Shown: positions 1-10,285 of the stretch, piece by piece
Layout: each line of letters opens with the position of its first letter
Numbering within the stretch: the first letter of the stretch is position 1
DNA from: Hyparrhenia diplandra
Taxonomy: Eukaryota; Streptophyta; Magnoliopsida; Poales; Poaceae
NCBI GenBank assembly: GCA_015847255.1
Contig: JADLZK010004608.1
Span: 62,001 to 126,000, forward strand
Length of the DNA stretch: 64,000 nt
Direction of reading: 5' to 3'
Notes under the pieces: generated by a model
Database searches by the model: none
What the model was told of the DNA's origin: nothing
Seen by the model: only the letters and a program-made list of their open reading frames with translations
Translations under genes and position numbers: made by a program

Positions 1-285
1 GAAACACAAGAATTTATCATGTATATGTGCATACATTTGACTCCTAGGCCAAATGAGACCATGTGGAAAAGTTTGGCATGGTGCCTATTCTTTTTGGGGG
101 TAGCCTCAGTTAAACCTACAATTACTCGGCCTCGTCGCGCAGAAAATCAATAAAACTGCAGAAAAGTACCAAACCAACTCCTAAAAATCTCCAAATTTTT
201 GGATGACTCACCCATGATTGTGAAAGACATGGAAAAAGTTTGAGACCGATAGGACACCTAAGAGCATATGAACCACGGGTAACAT
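1..285. repeat. Long direct repeat, copy 1 (cut by window edge)
   Basis: This stretch is repeated almost unchanged at 507-797. Both copies run from a GAAACACAAGAATTT start to a CCACGGGTAACATA end. They differ by scattered substitutions and small indels. No protein family is recognisable in either copy, so it is treated as non-coding repeat DNA. The copy starts at base 1, so its true left border lies outside the window. Confidence 0.8.
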
Positions 286-506
286 AAACCTAAGTGTATA
301 GTTATGGTGACATGGGATCATGCATGTGCCTTTGTGAAGCAAGTGTCATCCACCAACGTGTAAATGGCTTGAATTTTTTTTGGCAGTCATTTAGACCCAA
401 AATATGCCCCCCACACAAGATCTTAGGTTTTTCTAGGTGAATATTTTCATTTTTAGGTTTTTGAATTCTTTGCTAATTTGGGCGGAAAATGGTAAATTAC
501 ACCATG
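286..506. other. Spacer between the two long direct repeats
   Basis: About 220 bases of AT-rich sequence without a credible ORF. I see no gene in it. Confidence 0.5.
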
Positions 507-797
507 GAAACACAAGAATTTAGCATGTATATGTGCATACATTTGACTCCTAGGCCAAATGAGACCATGTGAAAAAGTTTGGCATGGTGCCTATTCTTTT
601 TGGGGGTAGCCTCGGTTAAACCTAGAATTACTCGGCCTCGTCGTGAGAAAATCAAAAAAAGCGAGCTTGAGAAAGTACCAAACCAACTCCTAAAAATCTC
701 CAAATTTTTGGATGACTCACCCATCGATTGTGAAAGACATGGAAAAAGTTTGAGACCGATAGGACATCCGAGAGCATATGAACCACGGGTAACATAG
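507..797. repeat. Long direct repeat, copy 2
   Basis: Second copy of the repeat seen at 1-285. Short ORFs on both strands here have no family resemblance and are also present, broken, in copy 1, so they are not called as genes. The copy ends about 30 bases before the left end of the CACTA element. Confidence 0.8.
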
Positions 798-827
798 GAA
801 ACATACAAATCTTAGGCTTTTTTCCTA

Positions 828-1010
828 TCACTGCCGGTTTATTTGTTTAACCAACATTGAAATAACCGGCAGTGAACCCTACCGGTAGTGATAATGGCTA
901 TCACTCTCGGTTCTGAACCGGCAAATGGAACCTAAATTCCTCTGCTTTTGGCTCTTGACGGTTCACCGAAAAGCACCGCTTTTGGTAAATCGGAGGCGCT
1001 TAGTGTAGAT
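828..1010. repeat. CACTA left sub-terminal repeat region
   Basis: Several short CACTGCCGG, ACCGGCAGTG and ACCGGTAGTG motifs lie close together in both orientations. In CACTA elements such arrays bind the element's own DNA-binding protein. The same motifs occur at the right end. Confidence 0.6.
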
Positions 1011-1039
1011 AGACTAACTCCATAGATTACATAGTTGGT

Positions 1040-1160
1040 GAAGAACGTTAATTTGTCCAAACATAGTGATTACATGTAGTTAACAATAATGTAACTCCAT
1101 CGATTACATATAGTGAACAATGTAATCTAACTCCATCGATTACAATAGTGATAAAGCTTG
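1040..1160. repeat. Short internal tandem repeats in CACTA 3' region
   Basis: The phrase ACTCCATCGATTACA occurs at least twice with TAGTGA(A/T)AA spacers, together with further GATTACAT units. It lies just past the transposase 3' end on the minus strand. No coding function is seen. Confidence 0.5.
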
Positions 1161-1417
1161 TACTAAGATTTTGTTCACCTTCACCCTCATCTACGATCGG
1201 TTGGGCTACGTTAACGGCGAATGCGGGCATTTCGTGATAACCTCTGTAGTTTTTCAGCTTCATCCGTCACTCCATCCAGGGGGGACAATCTTCCTTTTCC
1301 CTTCTAATCGCATGCGTGTAGCTTTCCATTTATTTTGTTGTCGGGTGCATAGAAAACTTGCGTAACATCTTTTGCAAGGATGAAGGGGTCCTCTATAATG
1401 TGCGGTCTTCTTTGAGA

Positions 1418-1690
1418 TCAAGCGTATTGAACCCTTTCAGATCGATGTTGATGGCTGATTTCGAAGGTCGGGCACAAACAGAGCTGCCTTCGGTGACCGT
1501 AGTCTAGTTCCCATATCTCCTCTATGAAACCATAGTAGGTATCTTCCACTTTGCCGTTGTCACAATGATTCAAAACGAACACCACGTTTTGGTATTGGCT
1601 CAAATTTTCCATCTTGCTTTCTTGTGTAAAATGTGTATCCATTGATCTCGTATCCTTGGTACATAACATATGTACTCTTAGGCCCCCCAC
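1418..1690 (-). pseudogene. CACTA transposase C-terminal (DUF4216-like) fragment
   Basis: A 90-residue minus-strand reading frame includes the stretches VVFVLNHCDNGKVED and YGFIEEIWELDYG. This pattern is familiar from the DUF4216 region found at the C-terminus of grass En/Spm transposases. It lies at the 3' end of the transposase order, after the DUF4218-like part at 1845-2270. The frame is isolated by stops on both sides, so it is a remnant. The domain's biochemical role is not established. Confidence 0.75.
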
Positions 1691-1844
1691 CTAGGAAATC
1701 CGGTTGATTACCCAACTCTTTCCCAAGTAAGCTTACTCACAACCAATCGCAAAATTCATCCGTATGTTTCTTATGTAGCCCATTCTCGACATGTTGGGAT
1801 TTTGCTCTTTAAGCATTGCCTTGTGCCCGCACAAGGTATGGCCT

Positions 1845-2271
1845 TTAGCGTCCTCGATTTTGTAAAAAACCCGAAATGTGCTGTCTCCGAAAAAAGCAAC
1901 GGCGTCTTTTTATCAGACCAACAGATTTAGGTCCGATCGTTCCTTTGCCACTTATTCTTCCCGTGATGATGAGATCTTTGGAAGTCCAACCCTCTCCATG
2001 TCTAGATAATATGTGCGCAGAACTCGATGGCTTCTTCCGTTGACCATCTTTCAACCATGCTCCCTTCGGGAAACGAACTTCGTTCTCGCATACTTCCTAA
2101 AAACTTTCATCAACCTTTCGAAAGGGAACATCCGATGAGGTGCATTGGGCCAAGGCCTCTAATTTGTTCAACAAGATGAACCAACAGATGCACGAACGAG
2201 ATATTGTTGGCGGTCATTATCGAGTATATTATACCGCCAACTTATATCCAATTCATGAGAAAGGAGTAAAC
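1845..2271 (-). pseudogene. CACTA transposase DUF4218-like fragment, 3' part
   Basis: Read on the minus strand through several frames, this region gives pieces such as MFPFERLMKVFRKYART and AHILSRHGEGWTSKDL. The first matches the conserved FERxxxxxxKYVRN block of the DUF4218 domain of En/Spm transposases. Frame changes and stops show that it is dead. It is separated from the 5' half of the same domain (3701-4122) by the solo LTR at 2277-3696. Confidence 0.65.
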
Positions 2272-2276
2272 TTATG

Positions 2277-3696
2277 TTACATATACCTTTACTTCTAACC
2301 TAGTTCCACTTGTATTCGTAGAGAAATTATGTTTTGCAGCTATAAGAGTGGAAACAGTACTAAAGTCATCAAATAAATTAGAAAGCATATTGAATAAAAG
2401 ACGCCAAGGAGTGGATCGATCAAGAGGACCAAACCCCGCGCACAATTTGGCCCATGCACCATCATAGGCCCAACATTTGAAGGACAAAAGCAAGAATCGC
2501 AGGAGAAGGGCCGGGGCCGAGGCCGAGCCTAAGGGGGCGGCCGCCGCCTTCGCGGCGGGGGCGCAAATTTTCGCCCCTCTGTTCCCGCCCTTTTCTCGGG
2601 CGGTTTGGAGCGGTTTTCACTCGGCGGTTGCATGCGGTGCAAAGGTTTCGTTCCCGCCAAGAACACCTCGAAGCAAGGAGAGCCCTCCATTCCCTCCTCC
2701 TCTCCACTATATAAAGAGAGGCACTCCTCACTTGTAACACACACACTCACACACAAACACACAAGAGCTTGTCTCTTTTCACTTTCTCTTCTTCCTTTTT
2801 ATTAGTTAGGAGTTAGGCACAATGTAAAAGATCAAGATCTTCCCTGGAGGTACTTGGTATGATTAATATAGTTTTACTTATGTTGATCAATACTTGCTCT
2901 CCACATTATTCTTGTTCTTATTATCAATAGCTAAATAAAGCACGCAGTTCATGCGATATGATCTTAGCATATGAACTAGCATATAGTTTGCATGTCGCGA
3001 TCTTGTCAAATAGAACTTTATGCTAAATGTATTATACATACATGATTAGACCATAATGAGTTCTCTCTTAAGATAATTCTTGGTTGCTTGTCGGTTTACG
3101 GGTTCGTCGTCCGCCCTTGTGGCGGATGCTCGTAGAGGGCCTCGCAAATGGTCACCCCGATCAACGCTAGAGTAGTAGTCATAGCGTAAACGTGGTGTTT
3201 ATGCTAGAGGTTGCCTTCGCTTTGCCTCGAACGCGTGCGGTCCGAGGGGTAGGCGGTGGTGGCAACTTGACCTTGTCCGCCCTTGTATTCCCCCACGTCA
3301 CATGTTTCGGAGTAGGGCTATTGGCCGCATCGCTAAGCGTATCACCGGCGTTATCCGGTGCCCTCAAGTAAACCAATATAGTAATTGAGGTTTTTCGAGT
3401 TAGAATCTCTCGACGGTATAAGGCATGCATGTATATCTCGCTATCTTAATAAAGCTATATAGGATATCCTTCTCCTAGCATGTTTTCTTTTTATCCTTTG
3501 AGTCCGGTTCAAGTGTGTGTGTCAAGTTATCATACCATTAGATTTATCCCTATTATGGATTGTGGTCTATTGCATAGTCGTGTGTTATCGTGTCCATGTT
3601 CATATTAGAGACTTTTACGCCATGCTTTCCCTCGTGGAAATACGATACCCTCCTAAATACTCGGTGAAAGGTAAAAGCCGGCATTTCCGCGGCGCA
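2277..3696 (+). mobile_element. Solo LTR (Gypsy-like) inserted in the CACTA transposase
   Basis: About 1.4 kb of sequence unrelated to the transposase interrupts it. The piece has LTR architecture: a GC-rich upstream part, a TATA box near 2708, a (CA)-rich stretch just after it, and a distal segment with AATACGATACC followed by GGTGAAAGG. The LTR of the Athila-type element D has a comparable AATACGATACC...GGTGAAG arrangement near its end. TTATG is present at 2272-2276 and again at 3697-3701, consistent with a 5-bp target duplication. No internal retroelement sequence is attached, so it is best read as a solo LTR left by recombination. The first base after the duplication does not give a canonical TG, so the exact left border is uncertain. 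Confidence 0.7.
2708..2716 (+). promoter_or_regulatory. TATA box of the solo LTR
   Basis: TATATAAAG lies about 25-30 bases before a CA-rich stretch (ACACACACTCACACAC), a usual place for an LTR transcription start. It is called only from sequence and position. Confidence 0.6.
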
Positions 3697-3700
3697 TTAT

Positions 3701-4122
3701 GAACTCTTAATTTGTTTGCGTAAGAAACGCCAACAGATATCAAAGAAAGTCGGCGGGAATTCCACCTCAAGCAAGCTTAGTGCTTCGGATATATCTGGCT
3801 GCCGCACCGGGTCCAGCGTGGACATAGGAATGACCTTTTTGAGATCGCATTGAGGAACGAGCACAACTTTAGGATTCCCTCGGTGAGCCTGGGGGAGCTG
3901 GAGACCACGTATAGCAACAGGGAGCGGTTGAGTCATAATGACATGACAATCATGGGCCTTCATGCAGCCATAGTTGAACTTGAGTTCTTTCATGTTCACT
4001 AGCCTCTTCAAAGCTACCACAAGTAGCTTTGTTGGGAGTTTTAGTTCATTGAAGAAGGAGATAAACTTTTTCTTTGCTGCCCGTTCAAGGTCCATGTCGC
4101 AGCGGAAGGTACACCTGATCAT
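3701..4122 (-). pseudogene. CACTA transposase DUF4218-like fragment, 5' part
   Basis: An open minus-strand frame of 141 residues contains NYGCMKAHDCHVIMTQPLPVA, close to the conserved MKSHDCHVLMQQLLPVAIR block at the junction of the TNP2 and DUF4218 domains of En/Spm transposases. Later it has EVEFPPTFFDI, matching the FPPSFFD block of DUF4218. The frame ends where the solo LTR begins. It continues in the right order with the TNP2 part at 4237-5248. Confidence 0.85.
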
Positions 4123-4236
4123 TCTCTAGCCGCGACCGGATGTAGACCCTTCATGATTCCCAAGTGCTCCATGTCTTCCCGTGTGGCTAGTGAATCCTTC
4201 AAGGTCCCCCGGTGTTCATCAAATGGTTTAGGGGTG

Positions 4237-5248
4237 TCACAAAGACACATTTTTAGTAAGGTGCATGGGATCAAGACGGTGGCGCACCCTCAATAGTGGC
4301 CAAGAAGGCGTTTCCAAAAAGCGACTTTTTCTTCCGGATACTCCCTTCGTAATGCGCACGCCCCTCTCCCCTTCCCAAGGACAAAATTCAGTTTGTCTAG
4401 TTCTCGAAGCATCGCTTTTCCGTCTCGATAATCTGGAGCCCTCCCTCTTCATATTCCCCGAACGTTTTTTTTGTTCGCCGACGCAGTGTCCCTCTGGTAG
4501 GAACCTACGGTTTCTCATATAAACCATTTTATTGTTGCCCGGTAGATGTACCGCATGTGTTTCATCCAAGCACTCGACACATCCAAAGATAGCCTTTTGT
4601 CTTTTCTCCGGATAAGCAACCTCGGCCCCGGCAAGTCGGTGATTGTAGCGATTAGTGTTCCCTTGACCGTGACATGTTCCTTTTTGTACTCGTCCCCAAA
4701 AATCCTTCACACCCGCATCGAACATCTCTAACAGTTCATCGATCACGGGTTCTAGAAGCGTGTCTATGTCATTCCCCGGGTTGTCTTGGCCCTTGGATCA
4801 GTAGTGGCATTTGGATGAACGAACGCTTCATACTGAGAGGTGTGGCGGAAGATTGTATATCTGAGAGTGTCACCGGCCATGTGCTATGCTTGCTCGTAAC
4901 CCGGTCGAAAGGATTCATCCCATCGTGCTCAAACCAAACCAAAGGTGCCTTACCTCTCCACCGAGCTCCTTGTAGAACATAGTATTGACAGTCCTCCCGG
5001 CCACGCCCGTTGGCCGGGTGCCTCATCTTGGTGTCTTTCGGGACGCTCTTCGCCATGCCAACAAGAACACTTGGCGACTTTGCACATGCAAACAGCCTAT
5101 GCACCCGGGGAGCTATTGGGAAATACCAAACGACTTTATTGGGACCTCCTCCGCTCTTGCTACCTTCATTTGATGGCCCATGCTTGTAGCGTGGTTCTTT
5201 ACACTTGGGGCATGCATCCAACTTTCCGTATTTTTCTCCACGGTACAA
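4237..5248 (-). pseudogene. CACTA transposase TNP2 domain remnant
   Basis: Two minus-strand frames, 4769-5248 and 4237-4746, together cover a TNP2-type transposase domain. Visible landmarks are CPKCKEPRYKH near the start, VVWYFPIAPRVHRLF, DGMNPF, HSTWPV, LLIQGPRQPG, and then DELLEMFDAGV. These are the standard landmarks of the En/Spm transposase that cuts and joins element ends in the nucleus. The two frames are split by a shift near 4750, and the second has insert-like sequence around residues 90-150. The protein is therefore not functional. Confidence 0.88.
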
Positions 5249-6090
5249 TATACAATCATTGACACATGCGTGGATTTTTTTCGACCTCGAGGCCGAGGGG
5301 GGCAGATCATCCGCTTGGCCTGGTATGTCTTCTGCGCCAACTCATTGTCTTTTTGGGAGCAATTTCCGATTACACTTAACAAGAAATCGAAGCCTTTGTC
5401 GCTCACCCCTTCTACGGATTTGTAGTCTAACAAACAATATGTTGGCCTCCGGTTTGCTCAATTCACAATCCTTGTACAATGGCGTTTTTCCATCTTTCCT
5501 CATTTTCTCTAGCTTTTGCAAATTTGTTTGGCACTAAGAAATGCGGACTCGTGATTACGTAGCAACAAAGAAAGGCCATCCTCTTCGCCGTTGTCATCGG
5601 CAAGAGTACCACTAAGCAAGCCGTAGTGCCCTCGTCTTTGCTCGTCCATGGCGACGTCGTTGTTTTATCGATCATTATTTCCTCGCGGCACGGCAGAATG
5701 GCCTCGATCATCATTGTTTTCTCGCGGAACATTCAAACCAATCTCACCATGCTCCGTCCATGTGGTATACCCCGGCATGAACCCCCGTCTATACAAGTGG
5801 TTCGGACACACTCGTGTTAGCATATTTCCGTTGATTCTTGCAATCCAAGCATGGGCAAAAACATACTTCCCAACCCCAAAGATGAGCTCGGGCAAAGACG
5901 CGTAAAATGCGAGACTCCATGAAAGAACCCTCGGTTTGCACGGGACCCATACATCCACTCTCGATCCATCTCTACAAAAAGGTGAAATTGAAGACTTGAT
6001 CAATTCAGCTCGAAAAAAATGTGGCTCGTGGGTGACACATGGACTATTTAGATTGGCAAAATTGTAAAATCTCGACTCACATACTAACAA
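5249..6090 (-). pseudogene. CACTA transposase N-terminal region remnant
   Basis: Overlapping minus-strand frames (5113-5433, 5463-5732, 5665-6090) lie immediately 5' of the TNP2 domain. They contain pieces such as YKSVEGVSDKGFDFLLSVIG and RVDVWVPCKPRV, which resemble the N-terminal part of grass En/Spm transposases in order and wording. The first methionine at 6090 is only a candidate start. The region is broken by at least two frameshifts. Confidence 0.6.
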
Positions 6091-6469
6091 GAAATAATTA
6101 TAGCACCACAGGAAAATGGCGTAATTAATTAGGCGACCAACCTTATAGATGATGGATTGTCCACAAATTGCTTGGAAGCCTAGCAGAAATTACGTTCAAT
6201 TGGAGCTCGCGGCTCTACAATGTAGAAAGAACAAGAACAAGATTCAAGGGATGTACCCATCATAAATGAGGTAATTCGGGAATAAAATCAAAGGAGTAGA
6301 TGATTGTTACTAACCTTAAACAAAATACCGTCAAGCCCTTCTTCAAATACAAGCGATTCCTTCACGAATTAGAACGGTCGCAAAGATCGGGAGGGGAGGG
6401 TCTAAACGAGCGCCTCGTTCTTGGGATCGTCTGAGTAGGAAGGAGAGAACACTCCCTGTCACCCTTTTG

Positions 6470-6825
6470 AGGTGCCAGCTTATCACTGCCGGCATTATTT
6501 TAAAACCGAGAGTGAACCGCACAGCACTACCGGATCGGTCACACCATAGTTTTCAGTGACAACAACCGACCGTGCAATGCAGAGAGATCGCTGTCGGTTC
6601 TTATTTACACCGGCAAGTGATATGAGTCCATCAGATCCTTTGCCGGGGCTTAATTTTCACGGTAGAGATATAAATCTTCACCGCCGGTATTGGTCGAGTC
6701 CGTGGAGTTTCGGGTTTGTTCCAAGACTGAACGGTTCATCATCGCCGAGCGCGGTTCATCGCTGCCGGTGAACTAAATTTCGCAAAGTGATACCGGCGGT
6801 AGTGATGAGCGAATCTGTAGTAGTG
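6470..6825. repeat. CACTA right terminus and sub-terminal repeats
   Basis: This region holds CACTGCCGG and ACTACCGG motifs, several GGTTC/GAACC units, and the terminal CACTACTACAG (read on the minus strand) ending at 6825. It would also contain the 5' leader and promoter of the transposase gene. Confidence 0.7.
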
Positions 6826-6870
6826 CTTTACTGACGGATCGTCGGTCCGTGGGTTGTATAAGATGTCTTT

Positions 6871-7093
6871 ATATCCGTCTATATGCCAAATTCGAGGTTC
6901 TGCAGATGACACGCCGTCTCGTGGGTTGTACATGCCCTAATCGTGTGCCTTACATATTAATACTAGTATATTTGATTGAAGTTAAAGACAGTTTATTTCT
7001 CGAGAAACAAAAATATTTTATAGAACAGCAATCAGAGAGGATTACGTTGTTATCCTTGCTTTAATGGGAGATATGAGAGGACCACACATTCAG
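6871..7093. repeat. 223-bp tandem duplication, copy 1
   Basis: The segment from ATATCCGTCTATATGCC to CACACATTCAG is repeated directly at 7096-7319 with only a handful of differences. It lies about 45 bases outside the CACTA right end. No gene is visible in it. Confidence 0.9.
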
Positions 7094-7095
7094 TT

Positions 7096-7319
7096 ATATC
7101 TCCGTCTATATGCCAAATTCGAGGTTCTGCAGATGACACGCCGTCTGTGGGTTATACATGCCCTAATCGTGTGCCTTACATATTAATACTAGTATATTTG
7201 ATTGAAGTTAAAGACAGTTTATTTCTCGAGAAACAAAAATATTTTATAGAACAGCAATCAGAGAGGATTACGTTGTTATCCTTGCTTTAATGGGAGATAT
7301 GAGAGGACCACACATTCAG
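7096..7319. repeat. 223-bp tandem duplication, copy 2
   Basis: Near-identical second copy of 6871-7093. The high identity suggests either a recent duplication or an assembly duplication. Confidence 0.9.
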
Positions 7320-9787
7320 TGCTTATCCTCTCTTATCCCCCCCACAGGCGATGACAGATCGATCTTGTGATCGAGCTCGAGCGTCAAGCAGCTGCCAGTT
7401 CATGTCCTCATGGAGAGCGAGGTCCTCAGGGCAAGACTAGCTGCTGCCGGCCACTGCACCTCGAGCGTCGGGCCTCTCGATCGATCGGATCGGATCGGAT
7501 GCGCTGCGCAGAACACGAGCGAGAAAACAAATCCAACAACCGTGGAAGCGCAAGACGCGCGACTTTCAAGGATCGATCAAGGTCAAGGATAACATTTCGA
7601 CACAACACGAGCCACCAGCGTGTGAGCTTAATTAGATTAAGTGCAGTGTCTGAAGCATGTTGTAATTGTAAATGACCAAATACAGATCATCGATCGATTA
7701 GTATTCTCGCTCTAGTCTAATGATTCTAAGCGCAACATGCAGGCCACGCATGTCTGGCTTATGTCAGTTTATTATTTCTCCCTTTTTGATAAGTATGTAG
7801 TACATTATATATGTTTTTTTATATATTAAGAAAATTTAAAAGAAACAGATCGACCTTGTGCAGCCATCTCAAAGCCACTCTAGCTAGTTTGACCTTTAAG
7901 GGCTACATCATCAGTCTCGATATGGAGGCAAAAAAAAAAAAAAAAAACACAAGAGGCCGGGTATTAATTCGAACTCATTTTATATGTATGGGCATGGCAA
8001 GCTGAGTATCATGTTGTGGCAGGTTTATGCTTTGCGATGGCTTATTGGATGACTTGGCCAAATGTGGTACGGGGGTGGAGCCAGAGCATCATATATTAGT
8101 CATGAGCAAAATTACAATCAGTATCTACAATATCCTATAAAATAAGTGGGATTATACGCCACTCCACCACCCGGTTATCACTTGATACTAGACGTGCACA
8201 CTCATGAGCTAAATGTTACAATTACGACTGGTGAAACATAGGCGGAACTCTATGTAGTAAAATGTGGGACAAGTTAACGAATAGCCCTTATGTATCGACG
8301 AGTCATATGGGTACTAGTAGCCGTGTTGCTATGGGGTAAAATGTACACCCCCTTGCAAGATGTTGATTAATCAATCTGACATATGTCATCAAATTCTTGG
8401 TTATGAGTACGTCTTCATCTCGTTGACTTTAGTGTCAAGTTTTCATGCTGATAACGACACATGCCTAGAAGAGTGACCGCATTCCTCATGCTTTGTATAT
8501 GTTGTTGTTCATGCTAAACCTAGAATAGATATTAAGTCTTATGCTCATTCTTACTTCATGATCAAATGCTTTTAAGCAAATAACATAACTACACAAAAAA
8601 TTATCTAATTTTCAGAGGTGGACCCATGCATTTTTTAAAATTCAAACTCAGGACCTTTGGCCCCATGCAGCTATCCCAACCACTTCACAATACTCTCACT
8701 CTTGTGAGTGAGTATACAGTGCTATCCATTTGTACTAACATTTAGTATGACATTGTATTGAATAGTTTGGACATTTAAATGACTTTAAATGAAGACTATT
8801 TCAACTACAAAGTATTGGATTTTGTAACACAATTTTGGCACGGAGGCATGTTTCTACCCAAGATTTTTTGAAAATTTGAGTGGCCAAATCAAGAATACAA
8901 CAAATATTTGACATTCTAAGAGTCTTCAAATGAAAAATTTGAAAATTACAAAGTTGTAAAATCGAGTCGATGACTACAACTTTGTTATTGACTATGTCCG
9001 CTTCGAGGTTAATTGTTCACAAATTATAAATTGTAAATATTAAAATATATATTGGGGAATTGAAAGCTTGTCAACTACAAAGTCGTAATCTCATTGAAAA
9101 CTACAACTTTGGTTTGGACTATGTCAACATTCGAGGTCGATTCGAAATTAAAATTCTAGTTTGTGACTTTTAAAATAAGAATTTAAAATTAAATTCTGAT
9201 ATTCTAAATAACTTCAATAAAAAAACATATCAACCTCTTGATGTACATCCTAGTGAACTCTATAATTTTAATATATGAAGTTTATTTTCATCTTACTTCA
9301 TATGAAAAGTTACGATCTTTAGTTAAAGACTATTAATATAGGTGGGCATCTTCATACAACCCCATGTGATGTATAGATGCACTACACACCGTCTACGCTG
9401 AACTGTGTAATTCAGAAAAAAAAAAACATGTCTTTATCAATATCCATCTTCTTAAGAGGCCCAACTCAAGTCCACTTACAAAGATGGTTGTTTGCGGACG
9501 GTCACGGTACATGGACCTACCGCCTTTTGAAAATCGTTGTGTGTTTTAAGAGAAGAGGTGACTTTTTATTTTTATTAACCACGCCACTCTTAACAATAAA
9601 GGGTTATATCTCCTAAAATGGTTTGCATACTAGTGTAAGCTTGTTCACCATGCTAGTCAAACGTCATATATCCGTCTATATTATCTGAGGTCAATCAAAT
9701 AGAGTTTAGCTGAGAAAGAAATCTGTATTGTTTTAGCCAAATGTACTTCACATTGTAACGGAAACAACACAAGGTAAACTTTGGTAG
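7320..9787. other. Intergenic region without recognisable genes
   Basis: About 2.5 kb that is AT-rich apart from a GC-richer part at 7370-7560. Short ORFs at 7367-7675 are present on both strands in several frames and have no family resemblance. A poly-A run lies at about 7929-7947. From about 8820 to 9180 the phrase CAACTACAAAGT and its relatives recur, a type of repeat seen again at 21660-21890. This looks like old transposon debris. The last few hundred bases belong to the upstream region of the P450 gene. Confidence 0.5.
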
Positions 9788-9945
9788 TTTAAGGGTCTAT
9801 TTAGATATACTAAGAGCTAATCAGTTTATAGTTAGCTCAAAATTGTCAAACTATTGGTGGCCTAATTTTTTGAGCCAAAACCTTCAACTAGTTGTTATAG
9901 CTAATCACAATTAATTAACGCTAATTTTAAACCACAATTAGCAAC
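9788..9945. repeat. MITE-like sequence upstream of the P450 gene
   Basis: The sequence opens with GGGTCTATTTAGATATACTAAGAGCTAA and contains repeated AGCTAAT/TAGTTAGCT units, the wording of common grass MITEs that start with a 'GGG(T/C)CTGTTTGG' motif. Clear terminal inverted repeats and a target duplication were not established, so the borders are approximate. It lies roughly 350 bases before the P450 start codon. Confidence 0.4.
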
Positions 9946-10154
9946 GAAAAACAGTGTAATGCGAGAGCCGGCAGTTGATGTGGACTCTATGGTGGCTGTT
10001 GATGTGGTCCCACCTGTCATGTAGTATACTTTTTGCTGAATGACGGGAACAGAGCATGAGCTGTGTACACCACGGAAAATGGCAGAAAGGCGAACGGCAC
10101 GTTGTTTAATCCAAAACGCACGTGGCCCATGTGCGGATTCCTCCTCACCCACGT

Positions 10155-10162
10155 TATATATA
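10155..10162 (+). promoter_or_regulatory. TATA box of the CYP94C-like gene
   Basis: TATATATA lies 124 bases upstream of the ATG at 10286. It is followed by a CA-rich and then CT-rich leader (CTCTCTCTCTC near 10221), as is usual in plant promoters. The likely transcription start is near 10190. Confidence 0.65.
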
Positions 10163-10285
10163 GACAAAGCCACCTCAGTCTTGTGCCGCACAAACTCACA
10201 ACTCACACACACACATTTTCCTCTCTCTCTCGCGCCGGCCGGCCGACCTGCTCCCTGAGGTGTCCACTAGCTAATTCTAGACGCC

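Larger units (their letters stand above)
828..6825 (-). mobile_element. Decayed CACTA (En/Spm-like) DNA transposon
   Basis: The right terminus reads, on the minus strand, CACTACTACAG, the typical CACTA end. Both sub-terminal regions (about 828-1010 and 6470-6825) carry the repeated motif CACTGCCGG/ACCGGCAGTG in both orientations. Between them the minus strand encodes, in the usual order, an N-terminal transposase region, a TNP2 transposase domain, a DUF4218-like domain and a DUF4216-like domain, all frameshifted. The left end lacks a clean CACTA terminus and no matching 3-bp target duplication was seen, so the left border is approximate. A solo LTR (2277-3696) has inserted in the transposase gene. 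It is judged non-autonomous because no reading frame is intact. Confidence 0.85.
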
